Assembly (NCBI GenBank): GCA_019090455.1
Contig: JAHRWA010000030.1
Span: 1 to 64,000 of the forward strand
Direction of reading: 5' to 3'
Origin: Pseudomonadales bacterium
GTDB taxonomy: Bacteria; Pseudomonadota; Gammaproteobacteria; Pseudomonadales; DC-out160
DNA: 64,000 bases
The notes beneath the pieces are model-generated. The model saw nothing but the letters and a program-made list of their open reading frames with translations. It was not told the DNA's origin and searched no databases. Made by a program: the position numbers and the translations under genes. This document shows positions 47,684-56,908 of the stretch, piece after piece (position 1 is the first letter of the stretch; every line of letters begins with the position of its first letter).

Positions 47684-48412
47684 TTAGTTTGCTTTCTTCA
47701 TGTGGATAACAATCGCTGTCGCCAGCAACCAACTAAAAATCATCAGTGAAAAATACACCACATCGCGCAAATCAAGCACCCCTTTGCTAATGGAATTAAA
47801 ATGGTGGAGAAAACTCAAAGACGCAACCGCATCCACCATACTCGATGGTGCCCACCCGCTCACCGTATCCATGACCATGGGAAAACCCGTCACCACAAAC
47901 AGAAAACAAATCACCACGGTAAGAATAAAAGCAATAACCTGATTCGACGTCACCGCTGACATACACGAACCAATCGCCAGATAGCCGCCCGCCATTAGCC
48001 AACTCCCAAGATAGCCAGCAACGATGGCGCCATTATCCGGCGAACCCAAATAGTTCACCGTTATCCAGATGGGAAAGGTTAACAACAATGCAATTCCTAA
48101 AAAGACCCAAGCAGCGAAGAACTTACCCAACACCGCATCTTGTAGCGTCACGGGCAACGTCATCAACAGTTCAATGGTTCCCGTTTTGCGCTCTTCTGCC
48201 CACAAACGCATGGACAAAGCGGGCACCAAGAATAAATAAAGCCAAGGGTGAAAGTTAAAAAAGGCTAACAAGTCTGCTTGCCCGCGATCAAAAAAACCAC
48301 CCATATAAAACGTGAAGGTCTGAGTCAACATAAGAAAGATGACGATAAAGATATAGGCCAACGGGGTAGAAAAATAACTCGCTAACTCTCGCTTGAATAA
48401 GATACCCATCAT
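47684..48412 (-). CDS. ABC-2 type permease, GldF-like
   Basis: Integral membrane subunit of 242 residues with about six helices. The opening LFKRELASYFSTPLAYIFIV and the following AEERKTGTIELLMTLPVTL are characteristic of ABC-2 permeases of the GldF type. The ATG overlaps the TGA of the ATPase gene (ATGA), and the auxiliary gene follows after 11 bp, so the three genes form an operon. Confidence 0.9.
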   Translation of the reverse strand: MMGILFKRELASYFSTPLAYIFIVIFLMLTQTFTFYMGGFFDRGQADLLAFFNFHPWLYLFLVPALSMRLWAEERKTGTIELLMTLPVTLQDAVLGKFFAAWVFLGIALLLTFPIWITVNYLGSPDNGAIVAGYLGSWLMAGGYLAIGSCMSAVTSNQVIAFILTVVICFLFVVTGFPMVMDTVSGWAPSSMVDAVASLSFLHHFNSISKGVLDLRDVVYFSLMIFSWLLATAIVIHMKKAN

Positions 48413-49338
48413 GGCGCAACACTCCCTACGGTAATCTGACGAAACACTTCATCTAAGTGCCCTTTTTGCACAAACAATTCATCCACCGTCCAAGCCCGTT
48501 GTTGCACAAGCTCACTGACAGCAGAGTACACCTGTTGATTCGGTTTCGGGATAACCAGCAATGCTCTACCTCCATCAATTTCTTTTACCTCAGACACCTG
48601 TGACAATTCACTGAGAGCCTCCAATGCTCCCTCACCCTTTTCAATTCGCAAAGTCACCGCCTTATGATGAGGGGACTTCGCCGCTAACTCATCAGGAGTA
48701 CCATCTGCCAGTAATTTTCCGTGAGCAATAATCATAGCCCGAGTACACACAGCGCTGACCTCTTCCAATATATGAGTAGAAATTATGACAATTTTATCCT
48801 GTGATAGATTCTTGATGAGATCTCGAACTTGATATTTTTGGTTAGGATCCAGACCATCCGTAGGTTCATCCAGGATTAAAACCTTTGGATCATGGATAAT
48901 GGCCTGGGCCAGTCCGACCCGCCGCTTGAAGCCTTTCGATAAGGTATCAATGGATTTATGGTATACCTGCTGCAATTCGAGCTGCTCGACTACCTGCTGA
49001 ATGCGCTGCTTTCTCTCTACCTTTTGAAAACCCCGTATTTCAGCAATAAAATTCAAAAAAGAAGCACAGGTCATATCGCCATAACAAGGCGCTCCTTCCG
49101 GTAAATACCCAATCAAGCGCTTAGCTGCCAAGGCATCTTGCGCTATATCGTAATCACAGACTGTGACCTTGCCTTTTGTTGGGCTTAAGAATCCCGTGAT
49201 CATTTTCATCGTGGTGGATTTACCGGCTCCATTCGGTCCAAGAAAGCCAAGTACCTCTCCTTCTTGCACAGTAAAAGACAAGTTATCCACGGCAACGAAG
49301 GGACCAAATTGCTTGCTAAGTTTGTCGATCTTTATCAT
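48409..49338 (-). CDS. ABC transporter ATP-binding protein, GldA-like
   Basis: Cytoplasmic ATPase of the same exporter. Walker A is GPNGAGKSTTMKM, the signature motif LSKGFKRRVGLAQA, Walker B VLILDEPTDGLDPNQ, and the switch His lies in IISTHILEEV. The 309-residue length fits ABC-2 exporter ATPases with a short C-terminal regulatory segment. I start at ATG 49338 because GAGGA lies 5 nt upstream; an upstream in-frame start at 49350 is unsupported. First gene of the three-gene transcript. Confidence 0.93.
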   Translation of the reverse strand: MIKIDKLSKQFGPFVAVDNLSFTVQEGEVLGFLGPNGAGKSTTMKMITGFLSPTKGKVTVCDYDIAQDALAAKRLIGYLPEGAPCYGDMTCASFLNFIAEIRGFQKVERKQRIQQVVEQLELQQVYHKSIDTLSKGFKRRVGLAQAIIHDPKVLILDEPTDGLDPNQKYQVRDLIKNLSQDKIVIISTHILEEVSAVCTRAMIIAHGKLLADGTPDELAAKSPHHKAVTLRIEKGEGALEALSELSQVSEVKEIDGGRALLVIPKPNQQVYSAVSELVQQRAWTVDELFVQKGHLDEVFRQITVGSVAP

Positions 49339-49757
49339 TCTAATCCTCAAATATTCTGACTATTCCACAGCCACATTAAGCAGCCACTCTCTGACTGCGG
49401 CGATAGGATTTTTATCCTGCCGCAAACGAAATAACTCGAAAAAGCGTTATTGTAGAATTGCATGTCTTTCAATTTTACAATCGAACGGCGAAATTATAGC
49501 GGCTAATATAAACATGAAAAGGCAGTAGCGATAAGATGGTAGCGATAAGAAAGTAGCAAAGAGATAATAGCGATTAGCCACAAAAAATTCTAGGTTATAT
49601 TGTTAATCCGTGAACCAGACCAACAAGATGATGTTAATTTGAAACTAACATCAAATAAGCATCATAAATCAAACTCAACAACCGCTCTTATAACATTGCC
49701 ATGTAAAGAGCATTAGCTATTCTTTAATGACACCCAACAAAAGGCACTGAAGATTTC
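49339..49757. other. Divergent ABC/GGDEF regulatory region
   Basis: A 419-bp spacer between the divergent ABC operon and the diguanylate cyclase gene. It contains the 14-bp tandem repeat at 49523-49578 and A/T-rich sequence on both sides, which fits two back-to-back promoters. No -35/-10 pair stands out enough to annotate. Confidence 0.5.
49523..49578. repeat. 14-bp tandem repeat, four copies
   Basis: Four 14-bp units: CAGTAGCGATAAGA, a near-identical second copy, and two more degenerate ones. They are contiguous and lie in the divergent spacer. Confidence 0.8.
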
Positions 49758-50987
49758 GTGGCACCTGCAATCCCTGATACGCGAAAGCAAGAAAAAAGTG
49801 AGATGGAGAATCTGCTCGCTCACGGATTAAGAATGGGGCTGGCATTTAGGCCTGAGATCGAGCTGAAATTTCAAAATTTCTATCGCGATCATGTGGTCAA
49901 ATCCATACGTCAGGTAAGCCTGATTGCCGCTGCTGTCTACTCCCTTATCGGTCTTCTCGGCCTTATTTTCATTCCTAAAGAAACACTCGCCATCTGGATC
50001 GCTCTCTATGCATCCGTGGCATTTGTAGGCTTAGTATTATTTCGTATTCCACACTCTAAAAGATTGCAAAAACACCATCAGACTTATATCGGCTGGGGTG
50101 TCTGTTTTGATGGCACCATTATTTTGGTGACAAGCTTCACGTTAACAGGCGACTTACAGCAGTACATTCTTAATTCCTTCATATTTCTCATGATGGTGCT
50201 CTATACCTCGAACATTATCAATTTTAAAACGGCAAGTTTTGCGGGCTGGGGTTGCGGTGCAGCAGCAACACTCATCACCAGCACACTGCACTTAACCACC
50301 CATTGGGGTCTTTTAGGCTACATATTTATTATTTCCAATATTATCGGTATGGGAATTTGCTATCAAAATGAACGCTCGCAAAGACTGTACTTCTTACAAC
50401 AAACTCTTTTAGCGCTAGAAAAGATACAACTCAGTAAAATGGGAGAAGAGCTTAAGGTCATATCCAGACAGGACGGATTAACAGGCATCGCCAATCGGCG
50501 CCACTTTGAAGAATACTATAAAAAAGAATGGCTACGAGGATACCGGCACAAGCAGCTACTCTCTGTCATATTCATCGATATCGACTTCTACAAACTTTAC
50601 AACGATGAATATGGTCATCAACAGGGAGATGAGTGCCTTATTGAACTAGCACAATGTCTCGACACCCAGGCCAGTCGGCCAGAAGATATCGTCGCCCGTT
50701 ATGGCGGGGAAGAATTCATCATGCTATTGCCTGCTATAGATGAACGGGGGGCAATGATAGTTGCCAAACGCATTCAGGAGGCGATAGCAGATCTCAAGTT
50801 AAAGCACAAAGCATCCGATATCAGTGACTACGTTACCGTTAGCATGGGTATCGCAAGCACCATTCCCAAGTCCCTCGATACCGCAGCGACACTAGTACGA
50901 CGAGCTGACGCGGCACTCTATGACGCAAAGTCATCTGGCCGAAATTGCTGGCGGGTAGCACCTTCAAGTAGAATAACGAACCGTTAA
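49758..50987 (+). CDS. Membrane diguanylate cyclase (GGDEF)
   Basis: Synthesises cyclic-di-GMP from GTP. The first 220 residues contain five or six membrane helices forming an uncharacterised sensor; the GGDEF domain follows from about 235 (SRQDGLTGIANRRHFEEYY). The active-site motif is GGEEF at 316-320, a functional variant. RPED at 307-310 is an RxxD product-inhibition site placed correctly five residues before it. DIDFYKLYNDEYGHQQGDE carries the metal-binding Asp. The start is GTG 49758; ATG 49803 is an alternative. Monocistronic. Confidence 0.93.
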   Translation: MAPAIPDTRKQEKSEMENLLAHGLRMGLAFRPEIELKFQNFYRDHVVKSIRQVSLIAAAVYSLIGLLGLIFIPKETLAIWIALYASVAFVGLVLFRIPHSKRLQKHHQTYIGWGVCFDGTIILVTSFTLTGDLQQYILNSFIFLMMVLYTSNIINFKTASFAGWGCGAAATLITSTLHLTTHWGLLGYIFIISNIIGMGICYQNERSQRLYFLQQTLLALEKIQLSKMGEELKVISRQDGLTGIANRRHFEEYYKKEWLRGYRHKQLLSVIFIDIDFYKLYNDEYGHQQGDECLIELAQCLDTQASRPEDIVARYGGEEFIMLLPAIDERGAMIVAKRIQEAIADLKLKHKASDISDYVTVSMGIASTIPKSLDTAATLVRRADAALYDAKSSGRNCWRVAPSSRITNR

Positions 50988-51038
50988 ATTGTAACACCCA
51001 CTCTATTTTAGAATCCCAGGACTAATTAAGAATTTAAG

Positions 51039-51890
51039 CTAATTTGTCATTTCAGGTCTATTTATAATATAAACATCAAATCGACAAGTTTTGCCTTCAA
51101 TGCTATGACTGGGTTCAATACTAGATCTGGACTGAATAACTAATTGATTTTGACTTCCTTCATCGATTACACCACTGTCATCAATCCTCGGCGCTTTCTT
51201 GGGCCTTTTCACCACTACCCTTTTTTTTGCCACCTTCAATGCCTGGTGCAGCAACAATGCCGCATCTTTATCCTCACCCACAATGTCTTTAAATACACGC
51301 ATTTCTTTTTTGACTAACGCCGATTTCGACCTCGCAGGAAACATGGGATCACAATACACCACGTCGGGTGGATCAAGAGGCGCAATACTCTCAAGATACT
51401 TCACCGAATCCCCTGATACCAAAGACATATTATTCGCAACCATCCCAATGGTGCTCGACTCCTTTGCTCGCCGGAGACCATCCCACAACATTGCCCGCAC
51501 AGCATGGGAACGTTCTAGCATCGTCACCTGACAGCCAATTCCAGCCAAAACGAAACTATCTTGTCCTAGGCCTGCAGTGGTATCAATCACCGACGGCAAA
51601 AACCCTTTTTTCACGCCAACCGCTTTTGCAATCAACTCTCCACGGCCACCATGAGTGCGACGATAATCACTTTTACCCATAGCCCAATCGATGGTAAAAG
51701 GCTTATACCCTTGATTAGAAAAACTTTGCAGAAACAATTTATCTTCTTGCCAAAAGAGTACAGCAATACAATTGGACTGAACGGCATCTTCTACGCTATC
51801 CACAGAAATAAAATGATTGAGGTTTAGGATCTGGCTTTCTACTTCGCGTAAACGGGGAGAATAAACCAAGCCAATGACGGCATCAGGCAT
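51039..51890 (-). CDS. rsmJ: 16S rRNA m2G1516 methyltransferase RsmJ
   Basis: SAM-dependent methyltransferase that modifies N2 of G1516 in 16S rRNA. Signatures are IDTTAGLGQDSFVLA (SAM motif), MLERSHAVRAMLWDGL, and the catalytic YCDPMFPARSKSALVKKEM, which is diagnostic for RsmJ. The 283 residues include an N-terminal extension before the fold (FTIDWAMGKSDYRRTHGGRG marks its end). I start at ATG 51890, which overlaps the end of the upstream 123-aa gene by 8 bp. Confidence 0.95.
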   Translation of the reverse strand: MPDAVIGLVYSPRLREVESQILNLNHFISVDSVEDAVQSNCIAVLFWQEDKLFLQSFSNQGYKPFTIDWAMGKSDYRRTHGGRGELIAKAVGVKKGFLPSVIDTTAGLGQDSFVLAGIGCQVTMLERSHAVRAMLWDGLRRAKESSTIGMVANNMSLVSGDSVKYLESIAPLDPPDVVYCDPMFPARSKSALVKKEMRVFKDIVGEDKDAALLLHQALKVAKKRVVVKRPKKAPRIDDSGVIDEGSQNQLVIQSRSSIEPSHSIEGKTCRFDVYIINRPEMTN

Positions 51891-52254
51891 AGTAGTCAAG
51901 ATTTCTTAGCAGCTCACCCTCACCACCCTTACCCGATTCGGCTGCACGCTGATTCGCCAGGTAGGTTTCAACGGCATGGCGTTGCCTGGTAGGCAACTGG
52001 TTGAGGTCTTTAAAGCGATGGAAGTTTTGTTGATCCCGTTTTTGATACTGCTGTTGATCCGATTGTTGATGGCGGTAAGGCGATTTATTTTCACGAACAG
52101 GCGCTATATTTTTTTGCGTAAAATTTTGCAATTCATGATGACTTGGGTTGCTGCGCAATGTTGTAGGTTGGGCACGCAAACGCCCGCCCTGAGAATGCTT
52201 AGGACGCTGAGTATCTCTCTTTACTTCCAATGATGTAGAAGAAGAAACTCGCAT
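51883..52254 (-). CDS. Gln/Arg-rich hypothetical protein before rsmJ
   Basis: A 123-residue, highly polar, Gln/Arg/His-rich protein that is probably disordered in its first 80 residues; the last 40 look helical (RQRHAVETYLANQRAAE) and end in ELLRNLDYYA. That terminal pattern reminds me of small proteobacterial hypothetical proteins ending in an LDLYA-like motif, but I cannot name a family. Its stop overlaps the rsmJ start, so the two are cotranscribed. Strong overlap and direction argue that it is a real gene. Confidence 0.6.
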   Translation of the reverse strand: MRVSSSTSLEVKRDTQRPKHSQGGRLRAQPTTLRSNPSHHELQNFTQKNIAPVRENKSPYRHQQSDQQQYQKRDQQNFHRFKDLNQLPTRQRHAVETYLANQRAAESGKGGEGELLRNLDYYA

Positions 52255-52300
52255 GATAAAAACAGCCTAACTAAAATGCTCTGCTAAAATACCCTATAGT

Positions 52301-52319
52301 ATAGCCAGATTATGGCTAT
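52301..52319. terminator. Small hairpin after uppP
   Basis: A perfect 7-bp stem (ATAGCCA and its complement) with a 5-base loop lies 114 bp past the uppP stop. On the minus strand it is followed at some distance by a short T run, so it may be a weak terminator or an operator in front of the rsmJ transcript. Confidence 0.35.
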
Positions 52320-52432
52320 CGTCTGAAAATTGCTTAACTCTTATTTGTCACTAGAAATACAAAATTGCTGGGCTTAACGATATAAACCAAATAGCCCAAC
52401 CAAAAGAGTCAAGTCAACGAAGCATCGCGAAT

Positions 52433-53242
52433 CTAACCGGAAAAAGTCAAAAATACAACGAGAAATAAGCCCAAGGATAAACGATAAACAACAAAGGGCA
52501 GCATGCCTACTCGCTCCAAGAGTAGGAGAAACCAACGGATCGTTAAGTAGGCACTGACGCAGGCAACCACAGCACCTAGAGAAATAAACACCCAATCAAC
52601 GTCCATCGACGATTGCATCAGCTGCAGTGTTTTCAAGCTACCGGCAGCCAAAATCAACGGCACTGACAATAAGAACGAAAACCTCGCAGAAACCGTCGCG
52701 CTAAACCCCAGCAATAGTGCCGCAGTAATCGTAATGCCACTACGAGAAGTTCCGGGTATTAAAGCGATAGCTTGAGCCGCACCGATCAACAAGCCGTAGC
52801 GCCAATCCAACTGCTCCTCTCCACGGCGAGCACGTTTGCCAACATGGTGAGCAAACCACAGTAAAAGACCAAAGCCTATGGTCGTAGCAGCAATGACCCA
52901 GAGTGAACGAAGATGCGTTTCAATAAAATCATCACATAAAATCCCAATGATGCCGGCAGGGATAACCCCCGCAATAACCGCCAAGCCTAACTGAGCATCA
53001 TGGTTAATAGATCGCTGGGCAACTGCGGTAATACAGCCCGTCCCCATATCAACAAGCTCTCGGCGAAAGTACGCCATCACCGCCACTAAAGTCCCTACAT
53101 GAACCGCGACATCAAAAGCTAAACCTTGATCAGGCCAGCCCAATAGTTGCGAAGGAAGAATTAAATGTGCAGAGCTAGAAACCGGAAGAAACTCAGTAAA
53201 ACCCTGTAATAACGCTAAAACAACAGCCTGAAAAATATCCAC
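52433..53242 (-). CDS. uppP: Undecaprenyl-diphosphatase UppP (BacA)
   Basis: Integral membrane phosphatase that converts undecaprenyl diphosphate to the monophosphate carrier on the outer face of the inner membrane and confers bacitracin resistance. The two signature motifs are GFTEFLPVSSSAHL near the N-terminus, with the catalytic Glu and Ser, and PGTSRSGITITAALLLGF in the middle, with the active-site Arg. About eight helices. The start is GTG 53242 with AGGA upstream. It follows tsaB after 18 bp, so yoaA-tsaB-uppP are one transcript. Confidence 0.97.
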   Translation of the reverse strand: MDIFQAVVLALLQGFTEFLPVSSSAHLILPSQLLGWPDQGLAFDVAVHVGTLVAVMAYFRRELVDMGTGCITAVAQRSINHDAQLGLAVIAGVIPAGIIGILCDDFIETHLRSLWVIAATTIGFGLLLWFAHHVGKRARRGEEQLDWRYGLLIGAAQAIALIPGTSRSGITITAALLLGFSATVSARFSFLLSVPLILAAGSLKTLQLMQSSMDVDWVFISLGAVVACVSAYLTIRWFLLLLERVGMLPFVVYRLSLGLFLVVFLTFSG

Positions 53243-53260
53243 TTCTTTTCCTATTAAATG

Positions 53261-54016
53261 CTATTCACGACCCGGCAATTTTTTCCACGTGATGGACTCT
53301 CGTAGATACACCGGCAAGGCTTTTTCAGCAATGACCGTCTGACCCGCTTCAAACAGAGGTTGTGCGAGGTATAAAACGTCCGTTGCCTCAATCATGACAT
53401 CAGCCTGAAAACCACTTAAGCCAGAGAATCGCTGCAAAAACACATCGGAATAGCACCAACCACTACCCGCACCGACCAACGGTTCACCCAATAGATTCTC
53501 ATAGCGCTCTGCCACATTTTGAGGAGAACAGACTAACTCGGCTCCCAGAGGTGTAATCACTCCCAGCTTTTCTACCCGATAAGGCACAACATAAACCTCA
53601 TTCATTCTCGCATCTAATGCAGCCAACACTTGCAAAGGTTTTGATGTGTCTTTTTCTTTAATAACATTTGATCCCATAGCCTTAGATTCAAACTGACGGC
53701 GGAAAGCCGCATGGGCAAGTGATGCTAGGCTGGAAACGGGGACAACCGGCAAATCCGCACCATAGGCTAAGCCCTGCACCACACCAGTGGCAATTCTCAA
53801 CCCAGTGAAAGAACCCGGCCCACATGCAAAAGCAATGGCATCCAATTCCACCAAGGGTAACGCAGCATCATTGAGAATTTGTTCAACCATCGGCAGTAGC
53901 ATCTCTGAATGCTTCCGAGGTGCCATTTCTAACAACTGAGTCACTTCACCATTAACGCTTAATGCAACGGAGCAAGCTTGCTCGGTGCTATCTATCGCTA
54001 AAATCTGATGTTTCAA
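53261..54016 (-). CDS. tsaB: tRNA t6A synthesis protein TsaB
   Basis: Non-catalytic partner of TsaD in the complex that makes threonylcarbamoyladenosine at A37 of tRNAs reading ANN codons. The ASKHA-type fold opens ILAIDSTEQACSVALSV and contains RKHSEMLLPMVEQIL and FACGPGSFTGLRIATGVVQG, both typical of TsaB. I start at TTG 54016 (KHQILAIDST), 4 nt after the yoaA stop with AGGGTG upstream; the open frame to 54076 overlaps yoaA and looks spurious. A Lys/Glu/Asp insertion (about residues 128-145) interrupts the middle of the domain. Confidence 0.93.
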   Translation of the reverse strand: MKHQILAIDSTEQACSVALSVNGEVTQLLEMAPRKHSEMLLPMVEQILNDAALPLVELDAIAFACGPGSFTGLRIATGVVQGLAYGADLPVVPVSSLASLAHAAFRRQFESKAMGSNVIKEKDTSKPLQVLAALDARMNEVYVVPYRVEKLGVITPLGAELVCSPQNVAERYENLLGEPLVGAGSGWCYSDVFLQRFSGLSGFQADVMIEATDVLYLAQPLFEAGQTVIAEKALPVYLRESITWKKLPGRE

Positions 54017-54020
54017 AAAT

Positions 54021-56036
54021 TCACCCTTCTTCGTGCCCTTGACCTTTTCCATTCTCAAAAACGTCTTCATTCTCAAAAAACTGTTCGACTAAATCCAGTC
54101 GACGAGTTCGTCGCATTTTCGGCAAACTTTGTACAAACTGCGCACCATAGTTCTTTGCCACCAAACGGGGATCACACACCATCAAGACACCACTGTCTTC
54201 AACATCGCGTATCAGTCTCCCGGCACCTTGCTTCAAGGTGATAACGGCCCTTGGCAATTGAAAATCGTTGAATGGGTTTTTACCCTGTCGCCGCATGGCA
54301 TCAATACGTGCCTGAACCACCGGCTCGCCGGGAGAAGAAAACGGAAGCTTATCAATGATAACACAGGACAAAGCGTCTCCTCGTACATCCACCCCCTCCC
54401 AAAAACTACTCGTCCCCAACAAAACCGCGTTATCTAATTGTCGAAACTGATTTAACAATTCATTCTTGCCCATTTCCCCTTGAACCAACAGTGAACAATC
54501 TAATTGCTCTTCAAGAATCTCAGCCGATCGCTGTAATGCTCGATGGCTGGTAAAAAGAAAAAAAGCACGACCTCTACTGGCCTTCAACACGGGAATCGCA
54601 GCCTCCACTACCGCATCAGAAAAACCAAACTGAGAAGGGTCCGGCATTCCTCTAGGCACATAGAGCATTGACTGCTCGGGGTAGTTGAAAGGGCTCTCAA
54701 ACTGTAAAGTCTTTGCCGAGACAAAACCTAAGTCATCGGTAAAGTGACTAAAATCACTGCCCATGGCGAGAGTCGCCGACGTAAAAACCCAAGCACATTC
54801 CTTACCGGCGACAAACTCTTGGAATCGCTCCGCAATGGACAACGGTGTAAAATTCAGGGAAAACGACTTTTTATAGGTTTCAAACCAATGCACTTGATCG
54901 TTCGGCGAAGCACCTGCCAACATTTCAAATCTTTGCGTAATATCTTCTGACCGGGTGAAACAATTATCCAAACCTTTCGAGCGCACAGAGGCAAGCTTTA
55001 ACTGCTCAGTAAAATTTTTTAGTTTTTCAACAACACTACCCAAAGCTTCTGCAATGGATTGATCATGCTCCACCTTTTTCCAAGGCGATTTTTGTGTCTC
55101 CTCACCAAAGGAAAGACGCGCATCACGTACACTCTTTTCAACACCGGCAGCGAGATCTTTCAGATCCCCCAGCTCTTTTGCATGCTGGATCACTTCATTA
55201 GTGGTATCTCGACAAAGGTCGATAACCTGTCGTGACCCCACTGACAGACCAAAGAACATGGCAGCCACATCCGGTAATTGATGAGCTTCATCAAAAACGA
55301 TAGCCTCAACACCCGGTAACAACTCTCCAAAGCCTTCCTCTTTTAATGCCGCATCCGCAAAAAACAAATGATGATTCACCACCACCAAATCGGCTTCCAT
55401 CGCTTTTCGGCGAACCTTTAATACCGGACAATCCTCTATGCAGGGACAATCCTGTCCTAAACAATTATCAGGGGAGGAGGTAACAAAAGGCCACACTTGC
55501 GCATTTTCAGGAATTTCTGACAGCTCGGCAATATCACCCGCAACTGTTATTTTGGCCCAAGTGGCAACGACCTGAAGGTGGTGCACCACTTCTCGAGATT
55601 GGAACCGACCATCTTCTAGATGCACTTCCAATCGATAAGGGCAGAGGTAATTGGATCGCCCTTTTAACAACGCTGTTTTTAAATTCAATCCAAGTGCTTT
55701 CTTAACCGTGGGCAAATCTCGATGATAGAGTTGGTCTTGCAGATTTTTCGTACCCGTTGATACGACGGTTTTTTTTCCCGAAAGCAATATGGGAATAAGA
55801 TAAGCAAATGTTTTACCTGTCCCAGTACCGGCCTCAGCCACCAATACACTCTTAGCGTCAATAGAGGACTCGACGGCAAGGGCCATTCTTTGCTGATCAG
55901 GGCGTGGAGCAAAACCATCGATATAATCGGCAATCGCACCGCCTGCTCCCAGTGCTTGCGCCGACTTAGAATCAATAAAATCAGAGTCGATCAAATCAGC
56001 GTCTTCGTCAGCAATCAAATTTTTTGTGTTGGTCAT
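54021..56036 (-). CDS. yoaA: YoaA/DinG-family DNA helicase
   Basis: XPD-like superfamily-2 helicase with an iron-sulphur cluster, involved in replication-fork repair. Walker A sits in VAEAGTGTGKTFAYL, the DEAH box in IVFDEAHQLPD, and four cysteines for the 4Fe-4S cluster are found in LCPYRLE and CLGQDCPCIEDCPVL. The C-terminal helicase motifs include VLLGTSSFWEGVDVRGDALS and LKQGAGRLIRD. The length of 671 and the cysteine layout favour YoaA over DinG. The C-terminal tail contains a duplicated FENxx motif encoded by an 18-bp tandem repeat at 54051-54086. Confidence 0.9.
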   Translation of the reverse strand: MTNTKNLIADEDADLIDSDFIDSKSAQALGAGGAIADYIDGFAPRPDQQRMALAVESSIDAKSVLVAEAGTGTGKTFAYLIPILLSGKKTVVSTGTKNLQDQLYHRDLPTVKKALGLNLKTALLKGRSNYLCPYRLEVHLEDGRFQSREVVHHLQVVATWAKITVAGDIAELSEIPENAQVWPFVTSSPDNCLGQDCPCIEDCPVLKVRRKAMEADLVVVNHHLFFADAALKEEGFGELLPGVEAIVFDEAHQLPDVAAMFFGLSVGSRQVIDLCRDTTNEVIQHAKELGDLKDLAAGVEKSVRDARLSFGEETQKSPWKKVEHDQSIAEALGSVVEKLKNFTEQLKLASVRSKGLDNCFTRSEDITQRFEMLAGASPNDQVHWFETYKKSFSLNFTPLSIAERFQEFVAGKECAWVFTSATLAMGSDFSHFTDDLGFVSAKTLQFESPFNYPEQSMLYVPRGMPDPSQFGFSDAVVEAAIPVLKASRGRAFFLFTSHRALQRSAEILEEQLDCSLLVQGEMGKNELLNQFRQLDNAVLLGTSSFWEGVDVRGDALSCVIIDKLPFSSPGEPVVQARIDAMRRQGKNPFNDFQLPRAVITLKQGAGRLIRDVEDSGVLMVCDPRLVAKNYGAQFVQSLPKMRRTRRLDLVEQFFENEDVFENGKGQGHEEG

Positions 56037-56097
56037 AGTTTTTTATTTATTACATATTAACGAACAAGTTTAAGCACATTGCTCGTACCACTAAATT

Positions 56098-56145
56098 GAT
56101 TAGGAGTTGAACTGACCAGGAATTGAAATCATTACGAATTTAACC
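56098..56145. repeat. 16-bp tandem repeat, three copies
   Basis: Three contiguous 16-bp units starting GATTAGGAGTTGAACT, the third the most degenerate, lie in the divergent yoaA/mobA spacer. Confidence 0.6.
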
Positions 56146-56254
56146 TATACCGCGCTGACAACTTGTTAGACTATAATACAACATTCCAATACAGCAAGCC
56201 TAGCCAGATAGCTTTTGCTGATGCTGATAAAACCACTCTCTCAATAGCGTTACT

Positions 56255-56878
56255 ATGACAGAACACAGCAGTCACCCTCCTTTGGTTATCACTAAAAAAG
56301 ACATCACGGGCCTTATTTTGGCAGGCGGAAAAGGCACTAGAATGGGCGGCGTTGATAAGGGCTTAGTGTCGCTTAAAGAAAACCGTCTCATTGATCGCGC
56401 AGTACAGCACCTTAGCCCTCAAGTCTCCCAGTTATTCATTTCCTGTAACCGCAACATTGAGACCTACCAGTCCCTCGGCTATGAAACGGTTCAAGACTTT
56501 TATTATAAAGATTGCGGCCCACTTAGCGGAATATATAATGCCTTACTCCAGTGTCAAACCCCTTATTTAGCGGTCGTTCCTGTGGACTCTGTTTCAATAC
56601 CCACCGACCTTGTCATGCGTCTCTCAAGCGTTATCAATTCCAGAGAAAGAGGCTGTAGCTATGCACATGATGGCGAACGAACTCAGCCTTTATTCGCGCT
56701 TATATTCACTCAACTGCGGGAAGACTTGGATGACTTTCTGAGTAGAGGTGAACGACGAACTCATGCGTGGATGAGGCAACACGACGCTATTTCCGTGGAC
56801 TTCAGCGATGAGCAATCTGCATTTACCAATATCAATGATCTTGAAACGCTAAATCGCTGGAACACGATAGAAAAGTAA
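56255..56878 (+). CDS. mobA: Molybdenum cofactor guanylyltransferase MobA
   Basis: Transfers GMP from GTP to molybdopterin to form the bis-MGD cofactor for DMSO-reductase-type enzymes. The nucleotide-binding opening LILAGGKGTRMGGVDKGLV is diagnostic, followed by DYYKDCGPLSGIYNAL-like sequence (QDFYYKDCGPLSGI) and the PVDSVSIPTDL metal site. The 207 residues include an extra 15 at the N-terminus compared with E. coli. A TATAAT at 56172-56177 lies about 78 bp upstream without a good -35. Divergent from yoaA and convergent with hemH. Confidence 0.94.
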   Translation: MTEHSSHPPLVITKKDITGLILAGGKGTRMGGVDKGLVSLKENRLIDRAVQHLSPQVSQLFISCNRNIETYQSLGYETVQDFYYKDCGPLSGIYNALLQCQTPYLAVVPVDSVSIPTDLVMRLSSVINSRERGCSYAHDGERTQPLFALIFTQLREDLDDFLSRGERRTHAWMRQHDAISVDFSDEQSAFTNINDLETLNRWNTIEK

Positions 56879-56908
56879 GCGGCTCCCTATCATCATCGAA
56901 AGGCAGTA

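Noticed and set aside
45744-49338. Calling the ABC genes true gliding-motility gldA/F/G
   Set aside because: The three-component set is widespread in non-gliding proteobacteria and no other gliding genes are present.
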